Below, piece after piece: positions 48,177-56,847 of a stretch of 64,000 nucleotides of DNA (the first letter of the stretch is position 1; each line of letters begins with the position of its first letter). A model generated the notes under the pieces. It was not told the origin of the DNA, did no database searches, and saw only the letters and a program-made list of their open reading frames with translations. The position numbers were made by a program, and so were the translations under genes. Source of the stretch: Psychrobacillus sp. OK032 (GTDB lineage: Bacteria; Bacillota; Bacilli; Bacillales_A; Planococcaceae); contig NZ_FOGY01000011.1 in assembly GCF_900111345.1 (NCBI RefSeq), positions 124,001 to 188,000 of the forward strand, read 5' to 3'.

Positions 48177-49550
48177 CTACTTCAATTCTAACAACGTAAC
48201 AGCTTCCACATGCGAAGTTTGCGGGAACATATCAACTGGTTGAATATATTTTATGTTATAAACTTTAATCAGCTGCTGTAAATCTTTTGCAAGTGTAGAT
48301 GGGTTACAGGAAGTGTAAACGAAACGTTTTGGTTTAATGTCTAAAATTGTTTTTAGTAATTCGTCATCAAGACCAGCTCGTGGCGGATCTACTGTAAGGA
48401 CATCTGGAACGAAGCCTTCGTCTTTCCATTTTCCAAGCCATTGTTTAGCTGTACCATGTACATATTTCGTATTGCTAAAACCATTTCGTTTTGCATTCCT
48501 TTTAGCGTCTTGAATAGATTCTTCCACAATATCCATTCCTCGAACTTCTTTGGCGTTTTTAGCAAGCCAAAGTCCGATCGTTCCAACCCCACAGTATGCG
48601 TCAACTACAGTTTCTTTACCAGTTAAAGCTGCTGCTTTTTCGATTTCGTTATATAAATGCTCGGTTTGTTCTGGATTTAACTGGAAGAATGCACGTGCAG
48701 ACAAGTCAAAGGCAAGTTCTCCAAGTTTTTCATGGATTGTTTCTTTCCCGAATAGATTAAAAGTTGTTTCACCAAAAACAAGTGATGTTTTTTCTGCATT
48801 TATATTTTGGCTAATGGACACAATATTAGGGTCGATTGCTCGAATAAGTTGAACAAGTTCTTCCTTGTTTGGCATTTTCTTTTTCGTTGTAACAAGTGTT
48901 ACTTGAATTTGGCCAGTTTTCATACCAGTACGTACGACAATTGTACGAACAATTCCTTGAGGATTTTTTTCGTCATAAATAGGGATATTCAGTTTTTGTA
49001 AAAAACCTTTAATTTCGTTTGTAATATGCGTTGTTACTGGATGTTGAACAATACATTTATTAATATCGATTAGTTTGTTGGAGCTTTCTGCATAAAGTCC
49101 TGCAATGACTTTATTGCCAAGTTGTCTTACTTGGAACTGACTTTTATTGCGGTAGTTCCATGGATCTTCCATTCCTATTGTTTGTTTCACTTCAATTTCT
49201 GTGGCTAAATCTTTCACGTAGCGCTCTAGTGCTTGGATGACTAAATCTCTTTTTTCGATAAGTTGTCTATCGTATGTCATATGTTGCAGCTGGCAGCCTC
49301 CGCATGCTTCATATATAAGGCATGGGGGAGTCACTCGGTCTGGAGAAGCTTGACGGATTTTTTTAATTGTCGCTTCCGCATATTTTGGCTTTGCTTCCGT
49401 TACTTGAGCTGTAATTACTTCGCCGGGAAGTGCACCTTTTACGAAAACCACATTTCGTTTAAAGAAACCAACACCTTCACCATTTATCCCGAGCCTTTTT
49501 ATCGTTAGAGGAAATTCCTGTCCTACTTGAATAACTGCTTGTTCTTTCAT
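48177..49550 (-). CDS. rlmD: 23S rRNA (uracil-5-)-methyltransferase, RlmD/RlmCD type
   Basis: The 457-residue protein has an N-terminal TRAM domain (about residues 8-65), an iron-sulfur site starting [17 protein letters not shown] with the fourth cysteine in DINKCIVQ, and an SAM-methyltransferase domain with [23 protein letters not shown] and the catalytic cysteine in [13 protein letters not shown]. It methylates C5 of uridine in 23S rRNA using SAM. Two paralogues (YefA and YfjO) exist in B. subtilis; the pdaA neighbour points to the YfjO position. The start has no perfect ribosome site, but ATG 49550 fits the family. Confidence 0.85.
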   Translation of the reverse strand: MKEQAVIQVGQEFPLTIKRLGINGEGVGFFKRNVVFVKGALPGEVITAQVTEAKPKYAEATIKKIRQASPDRVTPPCLIYEACGGCQLQHMTYDRQLIEKRDLVIQALERYVKDLATEIEVKQTIGMEDPWNYRNKSQFQVRQLGNKVIAGLYAESSNKLIDINKCIVQHPVTTHITNEIKGFLQKLNIPIYDEKNPQGIVRTIVVRTGMKTGQIQVTLVTTKKKMPNKEELVQLIRAIDPNIVSISQNINAEKTSLVFGETTFNLFGKETIHEKLGELAFDLSARAFFQLNPEQTEHLYNEIEKAAALTGKETVVDAYCGVGTIGLWLAKNAKEVRGMDIVEESIQDAKRNAKRNGFSNTKYVHGTAKQWLGKWKDEGFVPDVLTVDPPRAGLDDELLKTILDIKPKRFVYTSCNPSTLAKDLQQLIKVYNIKYIQPVDMFPQTSHVEAVTLLELK

Positions 49551-49585
49551 TGCTTCACGTCCTTATCCCGCTTTAACCTGCAGTA

Positions 49586-49616
49586 ATATCAACACTAAAA
49601 TTTTTAGTGTTGATAT
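49586..49616. other. perfect AT-rich hairpin upstream of rlmD
   Basis: ATATCAACACTAAAA and TTTTTAGTGTTGATAT are inverted repeats with almost no loop. No T run follows on the minus strand, so it may be an operator-like palindrome or a cruciform rather than a terminator. Confidence 0.5.
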
Positions 49617-49715
49617 ACTGGAAGTAAAAGTCCGATTGGCTTCACTAACATTCAGTGGAAAAATCACTCGCCGAATGAGTTTTGCCTTATAATCTTCCTC
49701 TTATTATAAAGGAGA

Positions 49716-50525
49716 TTACTTAGGAAGAAAAGATAGCGGAATTTCCTGATTATTCATGTTGAGCTCATCCAATGTTCCGAATGTATACCCCATTTTTCTT
49801 GCGTCCTTGATGAACATCGGAAGCCCTTCTGCATTATCCGGAGAAACAGTATGCATCAAAATAATTGCACCAGGGTGAATTTGAGACATTAACTGATCAT
49901 ATGCATATTTGCCACCTTTTTTCTGGTCTCTATGCCAGTCAATAAAAGCGACCGACCAAAAAATATGCTGATAGCCAATTTCGTTTGCCGCTTCTAACAC
50001 TTTTTCGTTAAAAATTCCTTCTGGTGGGCGCGTAACAGTAGTTCTGTCTAGTGAGGTCAGTTCACTTAGCTTCTTGTCAAACTGGATTAGTTCTTTTTGA
50101 ATGCCTTCTTTCGAAAGCCGAGCTAAGTTAGGATGTCCGTAAGAGTGATTTCCAATTTGATGCCCATCCTTAATCATTCGTTCAACGAGAGGGGTAGCGC
50201 TTTCTAAATAATGTCCCGTTAAAAAGAAGGTGGCTTTAATCTTTTCTTTTTTTAGTGTATCTAAAATACTTTCTGTATGGCCGTTCTCATACCCATTATC
50301 GAAAGTGAAGTAAATGATTTTTTCATCTGGGGAACCTTTATAAATAGCGCCATGTTTTTCAAGCATTGCATCTAACTCTGCACCAGCTTCCGCAGGAATT
50401 TCCTTAGTCGCTTTTTTTAATCCCCAATGAATTTCTTGCGCTTGTGCAGAAAATGGTTGGTAAACAAATCCGATACTCAATACAAAAGCTGCAATAACGA
50501 TCCCGAACACATGATATTTCCACAT
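49716..50525 (-). CDS. pdaA: peptidoglycan N-acetylmuramic acid deacetylase PdaA
   Basis: Needed for muramic delta-lactam formation in the spore cortex. The 269-residue protein has a signal peptide (residues 1-25), the lead segment IHWGLKKATKEIPAEAG, and the NodB deacetylase motifs TFDNGYENGH, GNHSYGHPNL (zinc His-x3-His), TRPPEGIFN, FWSVAFIDW and ILMHTVSPDNAE. TFDNGYE in place of TFDDG is typical of PdaA. ATG 50525 is taken, with AAAGGAGG 11 bases upstream; an in-frame GTG nine bases earlier is too close to that site. Confidence 0.9.
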   Translation of the reverse strand: MWKYHVFGIVIAAFVLSIGFVYQPFSAQAQEIHWGLKKATKEIPAEAGAELDAMLEKHGAIYKGSPDEKIIYFTFDNGYENGHTESILDTLKKEKIKATFFLTGHYLESATPLVERMIKDGHQIGNHSYGHPNLARLSKEGIQKELIQFDKKLSELTSLDRTTVTRPPEGIFNEKVLEAANEIGYQHIFWSVAFIDWHRDQKKGGKYAYDQLMSQIHPGAIILMHTVSPDNAEGLPMFIKDARKMGYTFGTLDELNMNNQEIPLSFLPK

Positions 50526-50577
50526 GTAAAACACAACCTCCTTTTACGGGTAGATTGCGCTAGAGGATTTTATTTAT

Positions 50578-51474
50578 TCACGAATAAATATTAGTTAAAG
50601 CATTTAGTAAATGAGGAAATTCAAATGTAAATCCATTTTTTAATAATACTTCTGGAATAACTTGTTGACCTTCAATGACTAACTGACTTTTTTCACCAAG
50701 AGCAATTTTTAAAAGAAATGTAGGAACAGCGAAGTAGTGTGGTCGCTTTAAAACAGTGGCTAATATTTTTCCAAACTCCATCATAATTTTTGCCTCAGGA
50801 GCTGTTACATTGAATGGACCATGAATCTCATGTTTGATTGCAAAAAGAAGTGCGTTTGCAACGTCTTTTACATGCACCCATGACATCCAGTTTTCTCCAG
50901 ATCCAATTGATCCTCCGACGAACATCTTATAAGGAAGAGCCATAAGTGGAAGTGCGCCCTCACTTTCTCCAAGTATGATGCCGAATCTGCCGTAAGCTAC
51001 ACGAACACCTAATTGTTCAGCAAGTTTCGCTTTTTGTTCCCAATCATGGACGGTTTTTGCTAAAAAGTCAGTCCCGATTTCAGGAGATAGCTCGGTATAT
51101 ATTTTTTCGTTTGAGGCTGGATAAATACCGATTGCACTTGCATTTATAAGAACTTTTGGCTTTTGTTTTAAAGCTTTAATAATACGAAGTACTTCATCTG
51201 TTGCTTGCATACGACTGTTGTAAATTTTATTTTTTTGTGCGGCTGTCCATCTACCATTATTTATGGATTCGCCAGCAAGATTGATAAAAGCATCGATTCC
51301 TTTTAATCCATTTTCAGGAGTAGCATCTTTTGTTAACCATTTTATATAAGTAATACTATTTGTTTGTTTATTAAGGGTACGAGATAAAACAAATACCTCA
51401 TGCCCTCCTTCGATTAAGAGCTTCGTCACTTCACTTCCAACAAAACCAGTACCACCAGTAATTGCAATTTTCAT
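50578..51474 (-). CDS. TIGR01777-type NAD(P)-dependent epimerase-like protein (YfhF)
   Basis: A 298-residue short-chain dehydrogenase-like protein with nucleotide-binding ITGGTGFVGSEVTKLL (residues 4-19), INLAGESINNGRWT, ASAIGIYP (with the YxxxK-type region altered), WMSWVHVKDVANALLFAI and a C-terminal DUF1731 part (VPTFLLKIALGEKSQLVIEG). This matches B. subtilis YfhF, encoded beside recX there as here. The substrate is unknown. ATG 51474 follows GAGGAGG. It is divergent to recX. Confidence 0.85.
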   Translation of the reverse strand: MKIAITGGTGFVGSEVTKLLIEGGHEVFVLSRTLNKQTNSITYIKWLTKDATPENGLKGIDAFINLAGESINNGRWTAAQKNKIYNSRMQATDEVLRIIKALKQKPKVLINASAIGIYPASNEKIYTELSPEIGTDFLAKTVHDWEQKAKLAEQLGVRVAYGRFGIILGESEGALPLMALPYKMFVGGSIGSGENWMSWVHVKDVANALLFAIKHEIHGPFNVTAPEAKIMMEFGKILATVLKRPHYFAVPTFLLKIALGEKSQLVIEGQQVIPEVLLKNGFTFEFPHLLNALTNIYS

Positions 51475-51577
51475 ATTATTCCAACCTCCTCTTTCAAACA
51501 TCTTAGCATGCGAATCGCTTATCACCTATGAAATTTATACGTTATAATAGTAGAAAGATGAATGGAGAGATATACTT

Positions 51578-52390
51578 ATGCCGGTTATTACAAAAATAGG
51601 TCGTCAAAAAAACAATAATGAACGGTATAATTTATACTTAGATGAAAAGTATGCGTTTAGTGTGGACGAAGCAGTTTTAATCAAGTATCAACTGACAAAA
51701 GGAAGAGTAATTGAAGACTTTACAATTGACGAAATCGTTTTTGATGATGAAGTAAGAAAGGCTTATAATAAAGCGATTAACTTTTTGAGTTACCGCATGC
51801 GAAGTGAGCATGAAGTAAAACAAAAGCTACTACAAAGTGAATTTGGTGAAGCGGTCATATTGGAGGCTGTCCGCAAACTGTATGAGCATGGTTTCTTAAA
51901 TGATGAAAGCTTTACCAAAGCATTAGTAGCTACTCAAAAGAAAAATAGTAAAAAAGGTCCAGCTGCTATCAAGCAAGAGTTAAAGAAGAAAGGGATTGAA
52001 AAAGAACTTCAAGAAGAAGTATTAAAAACGTATTCGGAAGAAGAACAACTTTCAATCGCACGTACGTTAACGGAGAAAATCATTAATCAGAACGATTCGA
52101 AAACACCGAGACAAATAAAACAAAAAGTACAGGATGTATTGCAAAGAAAAGGATATAATTTTACAATTATTTCCCAAGCAATAGACTCCTTTGAACTCGA
52201 AAAAAATGAAGAAGAATGGCTTGAAATCATAGAAGGACAAGGCGATAAAATCTGGAGAAAATATGCTTCAAAATATAGTAGCTACGATTTGAGAAGACGT
52301 GTTAAACAAGCGTTATATCAAAAAGGTTTCCCTGCTGAACATATTGATCTATATATAGAGAAAAAGGAGCTAGAACAACAAGATGAGTGA
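51578..52390 (+). CDS. recX: RecA regulator RecX
   Basis: The 270-residue protein binds RecA filaments and moderates recombination and SOS. It has the long Firmicute form: N-terminal VITKIGRQKNNNERYNLYLD, then repeated three-helix modules, FLSYRMRSEHEVKQKLLQSEF (about 68-88), FLNDESFTKALVATQKK, GPAAIKQELKKKGI, and a last module YDLRRRVKQALYQKGFPAEHI. GGAGAG lies upstream of ATG 51578. It overlaps the YfhH gene by eight bases. Confidence 0.9.
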   Translation: MPVITKIGRQKNNNERYNLYLDEKYAFSVDEAVLIKYQLTKGRVIEDFTIDEIVFDDEVRKAYNKAINFLSYRMRSEHEVKQKLLQSEFGEAVILEAVRKLYEHGFLNDESFTKALVATQKKNSKKGPAAIKQELKKKGIEKELQEEVLKTYSEEEQLSIARTLTEKIINQNDSKTPRQIKQKVQDVLQRKGYNFTIISQAIDSFELEKNEEEWLEIIEGQGDKIWRKYASKYSSYDLRRRVKQALYQKGFPAEHIDLYIEKKELEQQDE

Positions 52391-52712
52391 AAAAAAGTAT
52401 AGTGACATGACGGAACAAGAACTAAGAACGGAAATTGCCAATTTAAAAGAGAAAAGTCGAAAAGCAGAGCAATTGGGCATTGTAAATGAGTATGCTGTCT
52501 ATGAAAGAAAAGCAACAATGGCTCAAAGTTTTTTAATAGACCCATCGTCGATTAACCCAGGTGAATTATACCGAATTACAAGTGATCCAGGTGTTTTCTT
52601 TCAAGTGGAGTATTTAAAAGGTCGATTTGCATGGGGATATCGATTAGGTGGCGATAAGTATGAAGAAGCATTGCCTATTTCATTACTAGAGCCACTAAAG
52701 GAAGGAAAATAA
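52383..52712 (+). CDS. yfhH: YfhH family protein (DUF1811)
   Basis: A 109-residue protein with a helical N-terminal half (YSDMTEQELRTEIANLKEKS, NEYAVYERKATMAQSFLID) and a beta-rich C-terminal half (INPGELYRITSDPGVFFQVE, GRFAWGYRLGG). This is the DUF1811/YfhH pattern and the gene follows recX, as in B. subtilis. The function is unknown. It overlaps the end of recX and precedes the WVELL gene by one base, so the three form an operon. Confidence 0.85.
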   Translation: MSEKKYSDMTEQELRTEIANLKEKSRKAEQLGIVNEYAVYERKATMAQSFLIDPSSINPGELYRITSDPGVFFQVEYLKGRFAWGYRLGGDKYEEALPISLLEPLKEGK

Positions 52713-52713
52713 T

Positions 52714-52980
52714 ATGCAAACAAAAATAGATGCATTAACCTATCAATTGCTCGAAAAAAATGATCAATTGTCTGCAGCAAAAGCACGTACATGGATAGAA
52801 CTGCTTTGGTCGGACTTCGAATCGTCTTATGCCCGTGCTGGGTACGAATATAAAGGAGCCGCAGTAACAGAGATGGTTATTAAAAAGTGGATTGAGAGTT
52901 ACGGTGAAAAACTTCATGAATTTGCGAGTACAAATGAAAAGTATAAACACTTACTAGAAACAGAAGATTTCTTCCATTAG
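52714..52980 (+). CDS. yfhJ: WVELL-domain protein YfhJ
   Basis: An 88-residue protein matching B. subtilis YfhJ in length and sequence: LLEKNDQLSAAKARTWIELL, WSDFESSYARAG, KKWIESYGEKLHEFAS, YKHLLE. The signature W-V/I-E-L-L is at about 28-32. The function is unknown. It is the last gene of the recX operon; a terminator follows at 53016-53050. Confidence 0.85.
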   Translation: MQTKIDALTYQLLEKNDQLSAAKARTWIELLWSDFESSYARAGYEYKGAAVTEMVIKKWIESYGEKLHEFASTNEKYKHLLETEDFFH

Positions 52981-53015
52981 TAGCTTAGAAAGGCTTTTTA
53001 CCCGCAAAATTAATA

Positions 53016-53050
53016 AAAACGCTAGGACATAAGTATTCCTAGCGCTTTTA
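53016..53050 (+). terminator. terminator of recX-yfhH-yfhJ
   Basis: AAAACGCTAGGA pairs with TCCTAGCGCTTTT around CATAAGTAT. Confidence 0.85.
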
Positions 53051-53063
53051 CATTTTAATTTGG

Positions 53064-53303
53064 GTCTTGTGGCGCCTAGCCGCCCGAGGTCAAATGCCAA
53101 TTTTCTGCTCCTGCGCAAAGCTCGTCGCAAAGAAAAGCGTTGCTCCTGCGCAAAGCTCGTCGCAAAGAAAAGCGTTGCTCCTGCGCAAAGCTCGTCGCAA
53201 AGAAAAGCGCTGCTCCTGCGCAAAGCTCATCGCAAACAAAAGCGTTGCTCCTGCGCAAAGCTCGTCGCAAAAGATCAGTGTCGCGGCTAAGCAAGGCGCT
53301 TCC
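53064..53303 (+). repeat. R1 repeat containing five 35-base tandem units
   Basis: Outer arms GCGCCTAGCCGC (53072-53083) and GCGGCTAAGCAAGGCGC (about 53283-53299) pair. Inside, CCCGAGGTCAAATG is followed by five units starting TGCTCCTGCGCAAAGCTCGT at 53106, 53141, 53176, 53211 and 53246, spaced exactly 35 bases. Flanking the element are 14-base direct repeats with one mismatch, ACATTTTAATTTGG (53050-53063) and ACATTTCAATTTGG (53304-53317). The right one includes the stop codon of yfhP. Confidence 0.9.
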
Positions 53304-53308
53304 ACATT

Positions 53309-54289
53309 TCAATTTGGCATGTAGTCGAGTTTTTTTCGAAGTTTATCTTCACTAAAGATCCAACCTGTATAAGAGTTTACAATTTCGAGCTCTTCATTTA
53401 AATGGGCTACTGCAACGAAAGGGTAGTAGTCATTACTTCTATACCGAAGATCGATTAATCGAACTTCATATAATTTCTCAAATTTCGTTATCTCCCATCT
53501 GAAAATTGGCGAGAACGATGTAAATGCACTTAGGTTTTTATCTTTTAGTGCAGCATTTACTAAGTCAGTTTCTGGTAACGGGACCTTTTCAAATTTATCA
53601 TAAATCGAGATGGATCTACCGTAAGCTCTTCCAACATAATGATGCGTTTCTGAAATTGCTGCTACTCGCCATTGGAAAAACTTCATCGTAGGAGCGACAA
53701 TAATTTCATCTGCATCGGGAATCGTATTCTTAACGGAATTTTTTACAGCACTTTGAACGGCAAATCGTAAAATGTAATATACGAATATAATCGCGTACAT
53801 AATAAGAAACGTCGGAACTGGATTTGCACCAAACATCCAAAACAACAAACCGACCACGTGGATACCGAAAATAATCGGATCAAATGTATTGATTACGCCC
53901 AATGCAACCCATTTTCTTGAAAATGGTCGTAAAGCTTGTGTACCGTAGGCATTAAAAATATCCACAAACACATGTAAAAAAACAGCCAAAAACGTCCATA
54001 ACCATAAATGCAATAAGTTTGCTTCTGGCATGATGAGCCATAGGACTCCCGAAATTAACAACGGCCATAATATGACCGCTGGAATAGAATGCGTTATGCC
54101 GCGGTGATGTCGAATATATACAGCATTATTACGCAATTTTAAAACAGTATCTATATCAGGTGCCTGAGATCCAATAATTGTACCTGCAATAACGGCAGTA
54201 GTAGTAAGCGTGCTACTTGCAACGACGGGATCCGCAAGTGCTAATCCACCAAGTGCAATACCCATAACAATATGTGTACCTGTATCCAT
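53309..54289 (-). CDS. yfhP: YfhP-type membrane-bound metal-dependent hydrolase
   Basis: The 326-residue protein belongs to the DUF457/LexA-binding-inner-membrane hydrolase family: MDTGTHIVMGIALGGLALAD with the first histidine, SQAPDIDTVLKL, RHHRGITHSIPA, and HVFVDIFNAYGTQALRPFS, giving a conserved His/Asp set suited to metal binding. Four to five membrane helices lie in the first 190 residues; the C-terminal third is soluble. It corresponds to B. subtilis YfhP next to mutY. The last two codons and stop lie in a 14-base direct repeat bordering repeat R1. Confidence 0.85.
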   Translation of the reverse strand: MDTGTHIVMGIALGGLALADPVVASSTLTTTAVIAGTIIGSQAPDIDTVLKLRNNAVYIRHHRGITHSIPAVILWPLLISGVLWLIMPEANLLHLWLWTFLAVFLHVFVDIFNAYGTQALRPFSRKWVALGVINTFDPIIFGIHVVGLLFWMFGANPVPTFLIMYAIIFVYYILRFAVQSAVKNSVKNTIPDADEIIVAPTMKFFQWRVAAISETHHYVGRAYGRSISIYDKFEKVPLPETDLVNAALKDKNLSAFTSFSPIFRWEITKFEKLYEVRLIDLRYRSNDYYPFVAVAHLNEELEIVNSYTGWIFSEDKLRKKLDYMPN

Positions 54290-54414
54290 GCTTCACCAGC
54301 TCCTTTTTGGATACCAAGTTATTCTCATCATAAAATAAAATTTAAAAAAAACAAAGTACTTACTATTCATATACCCCATTTTTCATGAAAATAATCGTTA
54401 GGAAGGACTTAACA

Positions 54415-55479
54415 TTGAACGAATTATATAAAACACAAGTTAGAAATGCTTTAGTATCCTGGTTTTTAGAAGAAAAACGTGATTTACCTTGGAGGAAGAC
54501 AAAAGATCCATATAAGATTTGGGTGTCCGAAGTGATGCTTCAACAAACAAAAGTAGATACGGTTATACCTTATTATGAAAGATTTATCGCAAAATATCCT
54601 TCCCTGGAATCACTTGCGTGTGCAAAAGAAGAAGAATTACTGAAGGAATGGGAAGGATTAGGCTATTATTCCCGCGCACGCAATTTACAAGCAGGTGTTA
54701 GAGAAGTAGTCGAATCATATGGAAGTACCGTTCCAAACACCCGAAAAGAAATTTCCACCTTAAAAGGAGTTGGACCATATACCGCTGGAGCAGTTCTTAG
54801 TATTGCGTACGGAGTTCCAGAGCATGCTGTAGACGGAAATGTCATGCGAGTTCTTTCGCGTCTATTATTGATAAAAGAAGATATAGCAAAACCTAAATCG
54901 AAAAAAATATTTGAAGAAGCAGTAATGGAGTTAATTGATGAGGACAATCCTTCTGCTTTCAATCAAGGTTTAATGGAACTTGGAGCGATCATATGTACAC
55001 CGACAAAACCAAAATGTTTACTTTGTCCTGTGAGAGAATATTGCACGGCATTTTTTGAGGGGATGCAAGAACAGTTACCGATTAAAACCATTAATAAAAA
55101 AACGAAAGTACACAAAATGAAATCAGTTGTAGTTGAGGATGATCAAGGTCGAATTTTATTAGAAAAGCGACCATCAAAAGGATTACTAGCTAATATGTGG
55201 CAATTTCCAATGGTAGAGCTTCCTACTGCAGCGCATACTACTGAAGAAGTAATCGAACATGATTATGGAATAGAAATTTTAAAAGGGAAAGAATTAGTTG
55301 CATTCAAACATGTGTTTTCTCATCTAGTGTGGGAAATGGAAAGCTTTAATGGTAAATTGCTTGTGGAAAAAGAACTGCCATCAGCGTGCAAATGGTTCAC
55401 TATAGAAGATATTGCCAAGCAACCAATGCCAGTACCGGTACTAAAAATATGGAATGCATGGAAAGAAAGGAATACATGA
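54415..55479 (+). CDS. mutY: A/G-specific adenine glycosylase MutY
   Basis: Removes adenine mispaired with 8-oxoguanine. In the 355-residue protein the catalytic Glu39 is in SEVMLQQTKVDT, the helix-hairpin-helix is LKGVGPYTAGAV with Asp140 in AVDGNVMRV, and the iron-sulfur cluster cysteines are Cys194, Cys201, Cys204 and Cys210. A C-terminal Nudix-like domain (about 230-355) recognises 8-oxoG. TTG 54415 is chosen because AGGAAGGA lies seven bases upstream; an ATG 30 bases earlier lacks such a site. It is divergent to yfhP, as in B. subtilis. Confidence 0.9.
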   Translation: MNELYKTQVRNALVSWFLEEKRDLPWRKTKDPYKIWVSEVMLQQTKVDTVIPYYERFIAKYPSLESLACAKEEELLKEWEGLGYYSRARNLQAGVREVVESYGSTVPNTRKEISTLKGVGPYTAGAVLSIAYGVPEHAVDGNVMRVLSRLLLIKEDIAKPKSKKIFEEAVMELIDEDNPSAFNQGLMELGAIICTPTKPKCLLCPVREYCTAFFEGMQEQLPIKTINKKTKVHKMKSVVVEDDQGRILLEKRPSKGLLANMWQFPMVELPTAAHTTEEVIEHDYGIEILKGKELVAFKHVFSHLVWEMESFNGKLLVEKELPSACKWFTIEDIAKQPMPVPVLKIWNAWKERNT

Positions 55480-55607
55480 TAGAAGGTTGAAGAAATACTT
55501 TACCATGCTCCAGCAAAAGTACACCAAGGAGATATTTATATTATTTTTTTAAAATGAATATAAATCCTAAAAGTGCACAAGATATTTTTGTACCGGAGGT
55601 GAAATCC

Positions 55608-55826
55608 ATGGCAAAGAAAAACAACGCGTCTGAAACAAATGTTCAAGAAGTAAGAGAACAGAATCGTCAATCTCAAAGCGGTCAGTCTCAGAATAAATTC
55701 AAGACCCCTGAGTTTGCTTCTGAAACTGACGTTCAAGAAGTAAGAGAACAAAACAGTCAAGCAGAGATGAAAAAACAACAAGCTAGCGGTCAACAATCAG
55801 GTAGTACTTATAACCAAACAAAATAG
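55608..55826 (+). CDS. sspE: gamma-type small acid-soluble spore protein
   Basis: A 72-residue Gln/Asn-rich protein with two related repeats, ASETNVQEVREQN (residues 7-19) and FASETDVQEVREQN (about 37-50), containing the spore-protease-type cleavage site between E and T/D-rich residues. It stores amino acids in spores and is degraded at germination. GGAGGTG lies eight bases before ATG 55608. It follows mutY as in B. subtilis. It shows the organism is a spore former. No clear sigma-G promoter was found by eye. Confidence 0.9.
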   Translation: MAKKNNASETNVQEVREQNRQSQSGQSQNKFKTPEFASETDVQEVREQNSQAEMKKQQASGQQSGSTYNQTK

Positions 55827-55843
55827 TTGACATGGATTCACCC

Positions 55844-55882
55844 AAAAATCAGCGGAGGCATTTTGCCTCCGCTGATTTTTTT
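55844..55882 (+). terminator. terminator of sspE
   Basis: AAAAATCAGCGGAGGCA and TGCCTCCGCTGATTTTT form a perfect 17-base-pair stem with a three-base loop and T run. Confidence 0.95.
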
Positions 55883-55929
55883 ACTATAGTTTTTTAGGAT
55901 GGATTGTTATAATGATTAAATAAGTATAC

Positions 55930-56115
55930 AAAACTTAACTTAATTTAGCGTCCTCGCTGAATTAAATTAAAGCCTCCGGCGGATGTCACAGATTTTGTAA
56001 GGTGTTGATCGAGCAAGCTCATGCCTGCGTTGATGCAGGTCAGTTAGTTTTTATCGCAAGGATGCGACGCTCTGATGCTTTGATCTGGATACAAATACGC
56101 CAAGGCAAATTTGAC
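55930..56115 (+). repeat. R2 leader-type repeat upstream of the DUF402 gene
   Basis: It begins with a hairpin TTTAGCG-TCCT-CGCTGAA (55944-55961), then GCCTCCGGCGGATGTCACAG (55972-55991), a module whose first hairpin is CCTGC-GTTGAT-GCAGG and second is TCGC-AAGGAT-GCGA (the enclosing stem is worn), and ACAAATACGCCAAGGCAAAT. The DUF402 ribosome site AAAGGTGG follows about 20 bases later. Confidence 0.8.
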
Positions 56116-56142
56116 TCACACGCTTGTCGAAAAGGTGGCTAA

Positions 56143-56685
56143 ATGATGGCGATTCCAACAGAAGGAGAAATGATACAAATTCACAGCTACAAGCATAATG
56201 GTAGTATACACCGTGTCTGGCAGGAAACAATGGTACTAAAAGGCACCAAGAATATTGTGATAGGAGCAAATGAGCGAACGCTTGTCATTGAGGCGGATGG
56301 TCGAACTTGGGTTACACGAGAACCTTCAATTTGCTACTTCCATGCTGAGCATTGGTTTAACATTATTTGTATGTTGCGAGAAGATGGTGTATACTATTAC
56401 ATCAATATGAGTTCGCCTTTTGTTTATAATGATGGGCGTTTAAAGTATATTGATTACGATTTAGATGTAAAGGTTTTTCCAGACATGACCTATACAATTC
56501 TAGATGAAGATGAATACGCACAACATAAAAAAGAAATGGTGTACCCTGAAGAAATGGACGGTATTCTTGAACGAAATATTGAAAAACTCATTTCTTGGAT
56601 AAAGCAAAGAAGGGGTCCGTTTGCTCCGGATTTTATCGAGGCATGGACAAATCGTTATCATTTTTATAAACAGCTAAATGAGTAG
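56143..56685 (+). CDS. ygaC: DUF402 nucleoside tri-/diphosphate phosphatase (Ntdp, YgaC-like)
   Basis: The 180-residue protein agrees closely with the Staphylococcus/Bacillus Ntdp family: [89 protein letters not shown], and [18 protein letters not shown]. The acidic cluster DYDLD and LDEDEY would hold metal ions. It hydrolyses nucleoside tri- and diphosphates. The ABC transporter that follows is YgaD-like, the same order as ygaC-ygaD. Start ATG 56143 or 56146, with AAAGGTGG upstream. Confidence 0.9.
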   Translation: MMAIPTEGEMIQIHSYKHNGSIHRVWQETMVLKGTKNIVIGANERTLVIEADGRTWVTREPSICYFHAEHWFNIICMLREDGVYYYINMSSPFVYNDGRLKYIDYDLDVKVFPDMTYTILDEDEYAQHKKEMVYPEEMDGILERNIEKLISWIKQRRGPFAPDFIEAWTNRYHFYKQLNE

Positions 56686-56688
56686 ACG

Positions 56689-56722
56689 AAAAACCTGTTG
56701 AATACATACAACAGGTTTTTTA
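56689..56722 (+). terminator. terminator of the DUF402 gene
   Basis: AAAAACCTGTTG pairs with CAACAGGTTTTT across AATACATA, followed by more T. Confidence 0.9.
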
Positions 56723-56822
56723 ACTTCATTCAGCAAATGTTTTCTGCGACGAGCTCGCGCAGGGCAATAACTTCTGCGGAGCTGAACAAAAAGAAGCGGG
56801 AGCAATACGCCGAAGCGAATTT
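56721..56822 (+). repeat. R2 repeat, shortened copy upstream of the ABC exporter
   Basis: It starts AACTTCATTCAGCAAATG as at 62489, has a TGCGACGAGCTCGCGCAGG unit, GCTGAAC as partner of TTCAGC, and the 3' end CAATACGCCGAAGCGAATTT, but the GGCGGATGTCACAG block and two-hairpin module are missing. It ends about 25 bases before the start codon at 56848. Confidence 0.75.
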
Positions 56823-56847
56823 GATTTTTTAGAAAGGAAGTCATGAC

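Noticed and set aside
53106-53280. Regular 35-base repeats as a CRISPR array
   Set aside because: The sequence between the conserved parts is also repeated, so there are no unique spacers; there are no cas genes, and the unit recurs singly inside other repeats.
53060-53355. Several overlapping reading frames in both strands across the tandem repeats
   Set aside because: The period of 35 bases cycles through all three frames, so open frames arise from the repeat composition. None has a ribosome site or family resemblance.
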